This document shows, piece by piece, positions 1 through 9,151 of a stretch of 64,000 bases of DNA. The DNA is from Paenibacillus sonchi (GTDB lineage: Bacteria > Bacillota > Bacilli > Paenibacillales > Paenibacillaceae), in NCBI RefSeq assembly GCF_016772475.1, contig NZ_CP068595.1, positions 4,588,001-4,652,000 of the forward strand. The letters are read 5' to 3'. Position numbers and translations under genes: made by a program. Numbering within the stretch: position 1 is the stretch's first letter; every line of letters starts with the position of its first letter. Below the pieces are notes generated by a model. That model worked only from the letters and a program-made list of their open reading frames with translations, searched no databases and was not told the DNA's origin.

Positions 1-1
1 G

Positions 2-943
2 CTCTGGCTGGAGCTGGAGGTCATGGGGATCAACAGTCCGAAGCTCACAGAAACCGACGACAGCTGGTTCTTTATGCGCCACGGCAAGCGGGTCAAGGAC
101 CGCAGCCGCTATCAGCTGGATTACCGGAATCCCAAGGTCATTGCCCACGCGGACGGAGTGATTTCAAGATTGGTGGAGCAGTATGGAGTGGGCTATATTA
201 AAATGGACTACAACATCAACGCCGGCATCGGGACGGAAACGGATGCCGACAGCTTCGGCGACGGTCTGCTGCAGCATAACCGGGCATATCTGGCCTGGCT
301 GGACAGCATCTTTGCCCGTTACCCGAATCTTGTAATCGAGAACTGCTCCAGCGGCGGCATGCGCATGGACTATGCCATGCTCAGCCGGCACAGCATCCAG
401 TCCACCAGCGACCAGGAGGATTACGTGCAGTATGCGGCGATTGCCGCAGGTTCTCCGGCGGCCCTGACCCCCGAGCAATCTGCAGTGTGGTCCTATCCGC
501 TGCGCGAGGGCGATGATGAAGAGGTTATCTTCAACATGGTCAATGCGCTGCTGCTCCGTGTGCACCAGAGCGGCCATCTGGCCGAGCTTGAGCCCCGGCG
601 CAGGGAACTGGTGAAGGAAGCGCTGGATTATTACAAATCGATCCGTGCGCATATCCCGCAGGCGACCGCCTTCTGGCCCTTGGGTCTGCCGGACAGCGAA
701 GGCGAGTGGGTGAGCTTTGGCCTGCGCCATGGCGATACCCGCTATCTGGCGGTCTGGCGGATTGCCGGAGAAGCAGCAGCAGTCAAGCTGCCGATTCCTG
801 AGCTGCAGGGCCAGGCAGCAGAAGTAAGCTGCGCATATCCTCAGCAGCATCATTCGGATTGGAGCTGGAACCCGTCCGGGGGTGTGCTGACCGTCTCAAT
901 CCCCCAAGGCAAGACGGCCCGGCTTTTTGAGATTCACGCTTGA
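2..943 (+). CDS. alpha-galactosidase, GH36 family (C-terminal part, cut by window start)
   Basis: Hydrolyses terminal alpha-1,6-galactosides such as raffinose, melibiose or galactomannan side chains. The frame is open from base 2, so the N-terminal part lies outside the window; 313 residues are visible. Seen: the GH36/GH27 nucleophile motif YIKMDYN near residue 68, the ENCSSGGMRMDY block, and STSDQEDY, whose Asp is the expected acid/base. The C-terminal beta-domain ends in a normal stop and is followed by a hairpin terminator at 961-1010. No signal peptide can be judged because the start is missing. Family assignment is secure; substrate is inferred from the family only. Confidence 0.93.
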   Translation, partial: LWLELEVMGINSPKLTETDDSWFFMRHGKRVKDRSRYQLDYRNPKVIAHADGVISRLVEQYGVGYIKMDYNINAGIGTETDADSFGDGLLQHNRAYLAWLDSIFARYPNLVIENCSSGGMRMDYAMLSRHSIQSTSDQEDYVQYAAIAAGSPAALTPEQSAVWSYPLREGDDEEVIFNMVNALLLRVHQSGHLAELEPRRRELVKEALDYYKSIRAHIPQATAFWPLGLPDSEGEWVSFGLRHGDTRYLAVWRIAGEAAAVKLPIPELQGQAAEVSCAYPQQHHSDWSWNPSGGVLTVSIPQGKTARLFEIHA

Positions 944-960
944 CGCACGGCACAATTGAT

Positions 961-1010
961 CACCCTTTCTGAAGCGGAGATAAATTCATCTGCTGAGAGA
1001 GGGTGTTTTT
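961..1010 (+). terminator. rho-independent terminator after the alpha-galactosidase
   Basis: CACCCTTTCT at 961-970 pairs with AGAGAGGGTG at 995-1004 (one mismatch) and is followed by TTTTT. It lies 17 bases after the GH36 stop. Confidence 0.75.
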
Positions 1011-1153
1011 GCTGCGGGAATATTCAGGTGAACGGCGGGGTTTCTTGTTCTGTAAATAGGTCTAATTAGTTTTGTAATACCTGTATTAATTTTTTAAAAT
1101 AAAAAACTGTTAATTGGGGCGGATTTTGGATAAAATAATCCCTAGACTAATAT

Positions 1154-1195
1154 TTTGTCGAATTTACTCTGAATTTTGTCGAATTATTTGTCGAT
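1154..1195 (+). promoter_or_regulatory. three Spo0A-type (0A) boxes upstream of abrB
   Basis: TTTGTCGAA occurs at 1154-1162 and 1175-1183, and TTTGTCGAT at 1187-1195, all in the same orientation. This is the core of the known Spo0A binding site. Spacing is 21 and 12 bases, and the last box ends 26 bases before the -35 hexamer of the abrB promoter. In Bacillus, phosphorylated Spo0A represses abrB, so the same logic is inferred here; the upstream placement differs from B. subtilis, where the boxes lie downstream of the start point. Confidence 0.75.
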
Positions 1196-1221
1196 AAATA
1201 TCAAAAGATGTAGAAATAAAA

Positions 1222-1250
1222 TTGACAGGAAAGAACTAGCACTTTACAAT
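1222..1250 (+). promoter_or_regulatory. sigma-A type promoter of abrB
   Basis: TTGACA at 1222-1227, a 17-base spacer, then TACAAT at 1245-1250. This is a near-consensus vegetative promoter. It predicts a start near 1257 and a leader of about 90 bases to the abrB start. Confidence 0.8.
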
Positions 1251-1347
1251 GCAGATAGAGGTTAATCATTTCTACTATATTGAAGCATTGATAGCTTTTA
1301 ACACCACAAGATTATTTAAGGGTTATTTCAAGGGAGGATGCATAGTG

Positions 1348-1602
1348 ATGAAGGCAACAGGAATAGTAAGAAAAGTGGATGAACTGGGACGTATCGTGAT
1401 TCCGATTGAACTGCGCAGAACGATGGGAATTGACATAAAAGACCCTCTCGAAATTTTTGTCGACGGTGAAAAGATCATTCTCAGAAAATATGAGCCTACC
1501 TGCATCTTCTCCGGCAGTGCAGAAAACCTCATTAACTTCAAAGGCAAAATGGTCAGCAAAGATGTACTGGACGAATTGATTGCCAGCTTCGACCGCGTAT
1601 AA
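1348..1602 (+). CDS. abrB: AbrB-type transition-state regulator
   Basis: DNA-binding repressor of post-exponential and sporulation genes. The protein is 84 residues. Its N-terminal SpoVT/AbrB swapped-hairpin domain is almost canonical (KATGIVRKVDELGRIVIPIE, then LRRTMGI), while the C-terminal part after about residue 50 is short and divergent compared with the 94-96-residue Bacillus AbrB. The ATG at 1348 was chosen because AAGGGAGG lies just upstream and family members start here; a GTG one codon earlier is also possible. A longer in-frame start at 1249 would overlap the promoter. The gene is monocistronic, with a strong promoter, three 0A boxes and its own terminator, which fits Spo0A control. 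Confidence 0.93.
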   Translation: MKATGIVRKVDELGRIVIPIELRRTMGIDIKDPLEIFVDGEKIILRKYEPTCIFSGSAENLINFKGKMVSKDVLDELIASFDRV

Positions 1603-1635
1603 TCAGCAACCGGCATCCAGCGCTTTATAACAGCG

Positions 1636-1684
1636 GGGACCGGAGGACGGGCACCTTAACGGTGCTGCCCTCCGGTCCCTTTTG
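1636..1684 (+). terminator. terminator after abrB
   Basis: A long GC-rich stem: GGGACCGGAGG at 1636-1646 and its complement near 1673-1679, extended inward by GGGCACC/GGTGC, with loop TTAAC, followed by TTTT. Confidence 0.8.
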
Positions 1685-1811
1685 CATTGCACTTGAAGCT
1701 TGTGAACATGGACAATACCTGCTGAAATCCTATATTATAGGGCGTGAGACAAAAGCATCTGCCCGCAGAAGGCGGCATATGCAGAACACTACAGAAGGGC
1801 TGGGTCATCAC

Positions 1812-2495
1812 ATGAGTACGAAATTGAAGAAGCCGGAAGCGATTATTTTTGATATGGACGGAACGTTGTTCCAGACAGAAAGTCTGCTGTTGCCCGCTTA
1901 TCATAAAATGTTTGACATTTTGCGGGCGGAGGGTCTGTACGCAGGACCCACTCCACCGGAGGAACGGATTCTCAGCAGTCTGGGCATGCTGCTGTCCCAA
2001 ATCTGGAAGAATGTCATGCCGGATGCCGGTGAGGCTGTGCACCGCCGCGCGGATGAGCTGCTGCTGCAGCTGGAAGTCGAGGGGCTGGAGGCAGGCGGCA
2101 CACTGCTGTACCCTAAGGTTACCGAGACACTTGCGGCGCTTCATGAGCGCGGAGTCAAGCTGTTCGTAGCGAGCAACGGACTGGAAGACTACATTCACAG
2201 TATTGTAGTGGTGCACGAGCTGAAAGAGCTGTTTGACGGCCTGTATAGCGCCGGCGGACAGGGCACTGCTACCAAAACCGAGCTGCTGCGCATCCTGCTG
2301 GATGAGCACGGCATCAAGGAGGCTTGGATGGTCGGTGACCGTTCATCCGATGTCGAGGCAGGCAAAGGCAACGGGCAGACGGTAATTGGCTGCGCCTATG
2401 CAGGCTTCGGACGCCAGGATGAGCTGAAAGGGTCGGATGTTATCATTTCCTCATTTGATGAGCTGATTGGCCTCTACGACAACAGCACGGTGTAA
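1812..2495 (+). CDS. HAD-superfamily hydrolase (Gph/PGMB-like phosphatase)
   Basis: Predicted cytoplasmic phosphatase of about 227 residues. All four HAD motifs are visible: FDMDGT (motif I, nucleophile and helper Asp), LFVASNG (motif II), a Lys in the TKTELL stretch (motif III) and GDRSSD (motif IV). A helical cap lies between motifs I and II, as in phosphoglycolate and beta-phosphoglucomutase-type enzymes. The start at 1812 puts motif I about 15 residues in, as usual; an ATG at 1779 with AGAAGG six bases upstream is a real alternative and would add 11 residues. The substrate cannot be told. It stands alone between abrB and a long non-coding stretch. Confidence 0.85.
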   Translation: MSTKLKKPEAIIFDMDGTLFQTESLLLPAYHKMFDILRAEGLYAGPTPPEERILSSLGMLLSQIWKNVMPDAGEAVHRRADELLLQLEVEGLEAGGTLLYPKVTETLAALHERGVKLFVASNGLEDYIHSIVVVHELKELFDGLYSAGGQGTATKTELLRILLDEHGIKEAWMVGDRSSDVEAGKGNGQTVIGCAYAGFGRQDELKGSDVIISSFDELIGLYDNSTV

Positions 2496-3089
2496 GAGCG
2501 TACTGCAAAGGTGTACGAGCGTACAACAATCGAAAGGTTCTCCGTAATTACTGCCGGGTTATAGTCCAGGGCTGAATTGTCCATATTATAACAAGTAAGT
2601 CCACACGGGTGTCACTGCCGCCGCATAATCCGGCGTAAGGGCACCCTTGCTGGCGTTAAAGGTCCTTATTTTATTTGTATAGGAAAGCAATGTGTCCCAT
2701 TCTTGTGCTTAAGATATGTGTGGAGATCAGTCGGATTTGACCGCCTTTTTCCAGCTGGCGCTGGCGAAGTAGCGGGTGAGCGGTGCTATCAGATGAGCGG
2801 AGTTATCAGGTGAGTAGTGCTATATAGATTGAACTAGAAGTCCGTAATCTTCTTGTGGAATAACCATAGTAGATTTTTTTGCATGACTGCACTTCGTGCA
2901 ATAAAATACTTCTGGTTTTGCGTCGAACCGCCTTCTGCTGTATAGAATGCAATAGAATGTGAATTCTGATCTGATTAGAAAGAGATGTTCCTTCTGTCTC
3001 TCACTGAAACGGGTACCGTCCTTATAGGACGGTACCCGTTTCTGCTTATCGTATAATTTATATGCTTCACGCAATAAGTTATCCTGCTA
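2496..3089. other. non-coding stretch between convergent genes
   Basis: No convincing gene is seen. It holds short imperfect repeats near 2765-2822 (GAGCGG/GAGTAG units), a copy of a 20-base hairpin motif at 2884-2903 that recurs at 30238-30257, and a 17-bp perfect stem at 3006-3042. An 84-codon minus-strand reading frame here (2820-3074) is built over the palindrome and lacks family features. Confidence 0.6.
3006..3042. terminator. perfect 17-bp inverted repeat between convergent genes, likely bidirectional terminator
   Basis: GAAACGGGTACCGTCCT at 3006-3022 pairs exactly with 3026-3042 across a 3-base loop. The T run is weak on both strands, so the terminator role is inferred from the stem and its place between convergent genes. 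Confidence 0.55.
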
Positions 3090-4163
3090 TCAGTCCCCAA
3101 CCACCTTCGCCGGACTCGGCGCATTTTTGTTCTTATACACCCACATCGCATACTCCAGCGGGCGCGTTAACGCTTTGCGGTAAGTGCTGCTGTCGCCGGA
3201 GCGGGAGAAGACCTCGCGGGCGGGCTTGGGGTTGACCTCCAGCACGTAGATCTGGCCCTCGCGGTTAATGGCGAGGTCCAGGGCCAGCTCGCAGAGGGTA
3301 CCGAAGCTGTCCTCCAGATAGGCTGCGGCGTCGAGGCCCAGCTTCTCGGCGGTCTTCATCGTTTTCTCGGCCTTTTCCTGGCTGCCGAGCCATTGCTTCA
3401 GCAGAATCTCTGCGCGGATGGCGTGGCCGCCGCCGTGGAGATTGGAGGTGACGCTGCGGGCGGCGCCTACGCGGCCGGCCATGCCGGTCAGCTCCCACAC
3501 GCCCTGGCCGTTCTTTTGCACCAGCATGCGGTAGTCGTGGTAGCGTCCGCTGGGCAGGCGCAGCGGGATGCCCTGCTGCACGAGGAACCGCCCGCCGAGG
3601 CACCACTGGTGCACAATGGACTCCAGGCGGGTGAGCGTGACCTTGCGGGGGGCGATGATCTGCCGGCTCAGGCGGCGTCCCTGGATATCGTATAGGGACT
3701 TGCCTTCCTTCAGCCGCTCAATCCGCAGGATGCCGCGCCCGCCTGTTCCGCTGGCCGGCTTGACATAGACGACCGGGCTGGATTTCAGTATCCGGTGCAG
3801 ATCGGCGGAAGACTGGTATAACAAGGTTTCCGGCATATGCTGCCGGAACCGGCTTTTTTGCGAGAAGGTCTGGTACACGGTCCATTTATTGCGCAGCGGC
3901 CGGTTCAGAAAGGTCAGATGGCCGTAGCGCGCGCGGAAGCGCAGCAGCTGCTCGAACCGCTTGCTGCGCTGAATCCGGCAGCGGTCATAGATCATATTCG
4001 GAAAAGAGCGCCATTTGCGCGACCATGTTCCGCTTTTAACGTCATACACAAGTGCATGAATCTGATCCTTGCTGACGTGCACATCACCGGGTGTAAACAC
4101 AATAACACGTTCATTATAGACATGTATGTAGGAACAGCTTAAACGGCTCTTTATTTTATTCAC
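3090..4163 (-). CDS. YheC/YheD-family ATP-grasp protein (spore coat-associated)
   Basis: Member of the family named after B. subtilis YheC/YheD, endospore coat-associated proteins with an ATP-grasp fold; the chemistry is not established, but ATP-grasp enzymes generally form carboxylate-amine bonds. 357 residues. Seen: the ATP-binding YVKPASGTGGRGILRI block, the DYRMLVQKNGQGVWELTGM block, and the metal-binding LEVNPKPAREVF near the C-terminus. The start is GTG at 4163 with a weak GGAG upstream. This copy stands alone, divergent from a glycosyltransferase and 19 kb from the main yheC/D cluster at 22-28 kb. Nearby ORFs on the other strand are shadows of its GC-rich codons. Confidence 0.88.
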   Translation of the reverse strand: MNKIKSRLSCSYIHVYNERVIVFTPGDVHVSKDQIHALVYDVKSGTWSRKWRSFPNMIYDRCRIQRSKRFEQLLRFRARYGHLTFLNRPLRNKWTVYQTFSQKSRFRQHMPETLLYQSSADLHRILKSSPVVYVKPASGTGGRGILRIERLKEGKSLYDIQGRRLSRQIIAPRKVTLTRLESIVHQWCLGGRFLVQQGIPLRLPSGRYHDYRMLVQKNGQGVWELTGMAGRVGAARSVTSNLHGGGHAIRAEILLKQWLGSQEKAEKTMKTAEKLGLDAAAYLEDSFGTLCELALDLAINREGQIYVLEVNPKPAREVFSRSGDSSTYRKALTRPLEYAMWVYKNKNAPSPAKVVGD

Positions 4164-4381
4164 ATGAAAATGCGAGCTCCAAAGTTAGTGTTTCAGCGGG
4201 GCATTCTTGAATGTGAATTGCTGCCCACGCAAGATTTATTTTATTGCATAGTTTATTGTATCCCTGGCCTTTTACCCAAGCGGTATATAGGCCGATTACG
4301 GCAGCTATAAGCAGGAGTATCGCAGAAATTAAGGCTAGTTTATCTAAATTTCTTGGGGAAACTGGAGGGGATCTCTTTGGT

Positions 4382-5395
4382 ATGAAAAAGCTGATTAAGC
4401 TTCCGGAAAGCAGAAAATTAACCATCGCACAAGTGATTTCGAACTATCCAAACGCACAGCCGGTCCCTTCCATCAAAGGGGGGACTGAAAAAATTGTTTA
4501 TGAGCTGACGGAAGAGCTGGTTAGACGAGGGCATAAGGTCTATTTATTTGCAGCTCTAGGGAGCAGGAGCAGGGCAAAGCTTATTACCTATCCTAAGGGG
4601 CTCCGCCATGAAAGCATAGCAAGATTTGTGCTGAAAAAATTACCTGAGCGGGTTGATATTATCCATGACCATACTTTCCGTTCCGCGCTTGGCGTAACTA
4701 ATCCTAAGGTTCCAACGGTATGCACTGTGCATATCCCGGTCAAACGGCGGATTAAATACCCTGTATACGTAAGTAAACGCGCCCGCCGGCTGATGGGGAA
4801 CAACAAAGGCTTCTGTGTATACAATGGAATTAATACGCGTGAATATGAATTTAGCACAGAGAAACATTTATATCTGTTGTATATAGGCAGGATTATCCGG
4901 AATAAGGGTGTTTTGCAAGCTATACAAGTTGCCGAAAGGACTGGTAAGACGCTGATTATTGCGGGTCCCGTGAAAGCCTCCAGATTTTTTGAGAGAGAGG
5001 TCAAGCCGCGCATCCGGAACAATCCCAATATCCATTATGTTGGACCTGTGGGCGGGAAAATGAAGCAGCAGCTAATCAAGCATGCGGAATGTGTGCTATT
5101 CCCCACATTATGGGAAGAACCCTTCGGTCTGGTCCTGGTTGAAAGTTTAGGTTGCGGGACTCCGGTGCTGGCGCTCAGAAATGGTGCGGTACCGGAAGTA
5201 TTATCCGGATTTCCTAACCTGGTTTGTAATAACATAAGTGAGATGGCAGTTAAGGTCCGGCAGAAAAAATATCCTTCGCCGCACTTATTGAGAGCGTATG
5301 TTCAGAAACACTTCACCAATAAGCAGATGACTGACAGTTATTTAAGAATATACCATGAAGTTATTCAAAGAGAATCCGGTATGAAGAAATTCTAA
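4382..5395 (+). CDS. glycosyltransferase family 4 (GT-B)
   Basis: Predicted sugar transferase using a nucleotide-sugar donor, in the cytoplasm or at the membrane surface. 337 residues. The N-terminal half has the usual GGTEKIVYELTEELVRRGHKV motif of GT4 acceptors domains (GGTE, then RRGHKV); the C-terminal half carries YIGRIIRNKG and the donor-site EEPFGLVLVESLGCGTPV block with the two conserved Glu. ATG 4382 was chosen because GGAGGGGA lies about 11 bases upstream and the family starts close to its first beta strand; the frame is open further upstream. It is divergent from the lone yheC/D gene, so a role in spore surface glycans is possible but only suggested by context. Confidence 0.88.
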   Translation: MKKLIKLPESRKLTIAQVISNYPNAQPVPSIKGGTEKIVYELTEELVRRGHKVYLFAALGSRSRAKLITYPKGLRHESIARFVLKKLPERVDIIHDHTFRSALGVTNPKVPTVCTVHIPVKRRIKYPVYVSKRARRLMGNNKGFCVYNGINTREYEFSTEKHLYLLYIGRIIRNKGVLQAIQVAERTGKTLIIAGPVKASRFFEREVKPRIRNNPNIHYVGPVGGKMKQQLIKHAECVLFPTLWEEPFGLVLVESLGCGTPVLALRNGAVPEVLSGFPNLVCNNISEMAVKVRQKKYPSPHLLRAYVQKHFTNKQMTDSYLRIYHEVIQRESGMKKF

Positions 5396-5448
5396 GCTGC
5401 CAAAGGCTGAGCTGAACGGACAGGAGTTTTTGATTTTCTTTTGCGCAA

Positions 5449-5485
5449 AGGAGCGTGCCTCCCATGAGGAGCCACGCTTCTTTAT
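5449..5485. terminator. hairpin between convergent glycosyltransferase and sugar-binding lipoprotein genes
   Basis: GAGCGTGCCTCC and GGAGCCACGCTTC form an imperfect stem around ATGA, followed by TTTATT on the plus strand. It can serve both convergent genes. Confidence 0.55.
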
Positions 5486-5514
5486 TGCCGGTATGGTGAT
5501 TGCTGTGACAGTGC

Positions 5515-7046
5515 TTACTTCTGCTTGGCGTACCATTCGGAAAATTGTTTCTGATATTCAGCGATGTATTTATCAATCCCCGCTGCTTTAAGCCTGTCCA
5601 GCGCTTTGGGGAAGGCGGTGTCATAATCGCTGAAGCCGCTGCCGATGGGTGCGAGGTATTCCGTGAATACGCCGTTCAGCTTCGTTTCTTCATTCTTGAC
5701 CGGTGTATTGTCAAAGTTGAAGCCGGCACCCTTGGAAATGATTGCCCCATCGTCCCAAGCCTTGTATTCAGCGATGAATTCGTCCGGAACGGTGTTGTCA
5801 AAACGGATGAAGTTTTTGTTCATCAGCAGCCAGTCGGGGATCAGCGAATCGGTGTTTATTTTGGTCAGACGCCCGTTCTCGTCCACCGTATAATCCGTTC
5901 CCTTTATCCCGTAGGCGAACAAGTCGTACAGCTCCTGGTTTTTTTGCAGCAGATTGAAAAACATCACATAGCGCTCAGGGTCTTTGGCTGCGGTAGAGAC
6001 GAAGAAGGCGGTGCTGTACGTGCCGCGGCTGATTTTTGGCCGGCCGCTGCCAAGGAAATAATTGACCAGCTTGGCCTCAGGCACTGCTTGTGAAATCGTT
6101 GCCGCCCCTTCAAAAGGGCGTGCCGCTGTACCGGCCCAGAACATCGCTTTGCCGGAGTTCCAGTCAGACTGCAGCTGCGGAACATTGGTGGCGGCATATT
6201 TCGGGATGATTCCTTTTTCATACCAGCCGCGCATCAGGTTCGCATACTTCTTGAACTCCTCGGTTTCAAACCAGCTGATGATTTTATCATCTTTCGCAGA
6301 CTCGTCCAGGGCAATAAAATCATTTTGCCAAAACAGGTTTTTGTCCGTGTAATCATATTGCAGAATCCGGCGGGCATCGGTGTTGGCGTACCCGATCAGT
6401 TCGGGATGAATGGCATGCACCTTATCATAGAACTGCTCCAGTTCCTTCAGCGAGGTGACCTGCGTCATGCCGGCTTCCTCCAGCAGATCCTGTCTGACCA
6501 GCGCGCTGTAGAACTCCGCAGAATTCGGCTTATTGCCGACTGGAATTGCATACTGCTTCCCATCTAGTTGAAAGGCCTTGAAGGAGGCCTCGTCGACATT
6601 TTTACTCAAATCGGCTGCTGCACTGACATAGGGGTAAGGTCGGCATAAAGCCCTTTTGCCACAGATTTCACCATGTAATTGGCATCCGTGTAGGTGGCGA
6701 AGTCCTCTCCCGTAGACAGCATCAGGTCGGTTTTGCCGCCGCCGTATTCTGTCCAAGGCAGAAAATGAAATTCAACCTCAGCGTTAATTTCTTTCTTGAT
6801 TACGTCGTAGAACTCTGTCTTCGCCAGTTCCTTCATCCGGTTCGATTCATCCCCGTACAGCACAATTTTCAGTTTGGCGGGAGCCAATGGGCTGCCGTCT
6901 TTACTGCCGTTATCCGTAACGGAAGGAGTACCTTCATTTCCGCTTCCGGTACTAGGGGCAGCGCTTTCATTGTTGCCCTGAGAACAGCCGCTTACCAGGA
7001 ATACCGCTGCCAGGAGCAAACTTAACCAACCTTTTTTCTTTTTCAT
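5515..7046 (-). CDS. sugar ABC transporter substrate-binding lipoprotein, LplA/YtcQ type (one frameshift)
   Basis: Extracellular binding protein that hands oligosaccharides to the two permeases encoded just upstream. About 510 residues once the frame is repaired. The N-terminus has a lipoprotein signal with lipobox VSGC (MKKKKGWLSLLLAAVFLVSGCSQ), start ATG at 7046 with CCTCC-complement ribosome site. The frame breaks at 6631-6634: the plus-strand GGGG run needs one more G. Upstream the frame ends ...YADLTP; downstream it resumes YVSAAADLSK in the next frame. No ATPase gene is nearby, as in B. subtilis where MsmX is shared. With the YteR-type hydrolase in the same cluster, unsaturated rhamnogalacturonan or pectin oligosaccharides are the likely ligand (inference). 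Confidence 0.88.
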
Positions 7047-7185
7047 GATGAACCCTCCTGAATAGAATCATAATGTTTGAGGCATCTATTGCAAAGGTCG
7101 TGCTCCCTTAAGTCTTATTGTACATCAAGGTGCAGGGGAGCATAAACCCGGTGCAACCGGATATCATAGGGCATTTTGTTGGGAA

Positions 7186-8070
7186 TTAACCTTTGACCGA
7201 ACCCACAATAATGCCTTTGACAAAAAAGCGCTGGAGAAAAGGATATAATATGGCGATTGGCAAAACGGTCAGGCAGGTCATCGCCATTTTGGCTGTCTCC
7301 AGCGGCGGTGCGATGATAGCTCCACCGACCTGAGCCGCATTGCCGGAGGCCAGGAACTGGATGTTCGCCATCATGTTGTACATTAAATATTGGATCGTAT
7401 AGAGCTTCTGATCCGTTACCAGCATTAGCGGCAGATAGAAATCATTCCAGAACTGCAGCGCATAAAAAAGCGAGATTGTGACCAGCCCGACCCGGCCCAG
7501 CGGAATCATAATGCTGAAGAAGATCCGCAGATGTCCGGCACCGTCGATTTGCGCAGATTCCACGATTTCATGCGGGATGCTGCGGAAATAGTTTGCCATG
7601 AGAAACATCAGAAAAACACTGAGCACATAAGGGATGAACAGGCCGATAAGAGTATCGCCCAAATGATAATATTTGGTGCTGAGCAGATACCATGGCAGCG
7701 TTCCTCCGCTGAACAACATCGTGAAATAGGCGAAGAAGGCGAAGAAATTTTTGAGCCGGAAGCTTTTAACAGATATGACATAGGCGTAAGCGGTGGTCAC
7801 CAGTACGGCCGACACGGTGCCGAGCACCGTAACGATCACCGACATGGAATACGCCCGCAGAATCTGCTGCGCCTTGGAGCCAAACAGGAATTCATATGTT
7901 TCAAAGGTGAAGCCTCTGGGCCAGAACGAATATCCTTCCGCAGCGATTCGGGATTCGGTGGATAATGAGCCGGATACGGCCAGAATAAACGGCACCAGAC
8001 AGATGGCTGAAAATATAGCTATACAGCAATAAAAGAAAATGAGCAGGCCTTTGTTTTCGGTATTTAGCAT
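7186..8070 (-). CDS. carbohydrate ABC transporter permease, LplC/YtcP type
   Basis: Inner-membrane permease of the CUT1-type importer, 294 residues with about six hydrophobic segments. The EAA loop that contacts the ATPase is visible as EIVESAQIDGAGHLRIFFSI, then IPLG. It ends in FVKGIIVGSVKG, the usual tail of this subfamily. It lies 12 bases after the LplB-type permease and 140 bases before the binding-protein gene, so the three form one minus-strand operon starting near 9063. B. subtilis YtcP, in the rhamnogalacturonan cluster, is the closest functional model; this is inferred from family and neighbours. Confidence 0.92.
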   Translation of the reverse strand: MLNTENKGLLIFFYCCIAIFSAICLVPFILAVSGSLSTESRIAAEGYSFWPRGFTFETYEFLFGSKAQQILRAYSMSVIVTVLGTVSAVLVTTAYAYVISVKSFRLKNFFAFFAYFTMLFSGGTLPWYLLSTKYYHLGDTLIGLFIPYVLSVFLMFLMANYFRSIPHEIVESAQIDGAGHLRIFFSIMIPLGRVGLVTISLFYALQFWNDFYLPLMLVTDQKLYTIQYLMYNMMANIQFLASGNAAQVGGAIIAPPLETAKMAMTCLTVLPIAILYPFLQRFFVKGIIVGSVKG

Positions 8071-8082
8071 CTTATCAGTCTC

Positions 8083-9063
8083 CTAGAATAGTTTGCTGTC
8101 CTTGTCATACCAGCCAGCCAGCTTGTTGGCTACCAGAACCAGAATGAAGCCAAAGACGGATTGATAGAGCGTGATCGCTGAAGCAAAGCCGAATTCTCCG
8201 GAACGGATGGCTGTGCGGTATACATACACATCGATAATGTCGGTAGTAGGCAGAAGCAGCGGATTCAGGAAGGTTACTCCCATAATCATGCTGAGATCGC
8301 CTTTCAGCATGCCCCCGATGCCCAGCAGCGTCATTAGAATGATCGACGGAATAAGCATTGGCACCGTAATCCTGGTAATAATCTGCCATCTGGAGGCACC
8401 GTCGATTTTTGCGGCTTCATAATAGGAAGTGTCGATGCCTTGCAGGACCGCATAATAGATGATGGCGCCGTAGCCGGCGCTTTTCCAGATATTCGCCAGC
8501 ACTAGAATGATGACGAACAGCCAAGGGCTGGAATACCAGTCGACCTGGGAGATGCCGAGCGTTTGGAGCAGCTGGTTCATAATGCCTTTGTCATAATCCA
8601 GCAGGGAGAACAGAATTGCCCCGATAATAATCCAAGAAATAAAGTACGGAAAAAACATGACGCTCTGCGTGATTTTGATAAACCACTTGCTGCGCAGCTC
8701 GTTCAGGATAATAGCGATGGCCACTGAAAAAAACGTACCGGTCAGCATATATAGCGCATTTAGCATGACCGTGTTGCGTGTAGCCCTGAGAGAGTCTTCC
8801 ATGCTGGAGAAGAAAAACTCGAAGTTGGAGAAGCCGGCCCACGGGCTGCCGAAGATGCCGTCGTTGAAGTTGTAATTCTTAAAGACCAGAATCAGACCGC
8901 TCATCGGCAGATAAGCAAAAAGAATCAGAATGACGATCCCCGGAAGAGCGAGCAGGTATAGTGTGCTGTCCTTCTTAAGGGATTTACGGAAGCTTTTGGC
9001 TCTGGCCGCCCTGATTCCCGGACTTAGCCGTCCCTGTGTTTCCGGTGTAGCCTCTTGCATCAT
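8083..9063 (-). CDS. carbohydrate ABC transporter permease, LplB/YteP type
   Basis: First gene of the importer operon, 326 residues. After a polar N-terminal tail of about 30 residues come roughly six membrane segments, with the EAA loop YYEAAKIDGASRWQIITRIT preceding VPMLIP. The C-terminus WYDKDSKLF is typical of YteP/LplB proteins. Start ATG at 9063 (a second ATG follows directly) with AAAGGAG upstream. It pairs with the LplC-type permease. A perfect cre site lies 89 bases upstream of the start, so glucose repression through CcpA is likely. Confidence 0.92.
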   Translation of the reverse strand: MMQEATPETQGRLSPGIRAARAKSFRKSLKKDSTLYLLALPGIVILILFAYLPMSGLILVFKNYNFNDGIFGSPWAGFSNFEFFFSSMEDSLRATRNTVMLNALYMLTGTFFSVAIAIILNELRSKWFIKITQSVMFFPYFISWIIIGAILFSLLDYDKGIMNQLLQTLGISQVDWYSSPWLFVIILVLANIWKSAGYGAIIYYAVLQGIDTSYYEAAKIDGASRWQIITRITVPMLIPSIILMTLLGIGGMLKGDLSMIMGVTFLNPLLLPTTDIIDVYVYRTAIRSGEFGFASAITLYQSVFGFILVLVANKLAGWYDKDSKLF

Positions 9064-9151
9064 TAACAGTCCACTCCTTTATATAGCGTTATCATTTCTG
9101 TCCCTTGTTTCAGGAGAACGCTTTACAGGGAAATCATAAATCGGCCCGGAA

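Noticed and set aside
2820..3074. 84-codon minus-strand frame
   Set aside because: It runs through a perfect palindrome and a repeated hairpin motif, has no family features, and lies in an intergenic repeat context.
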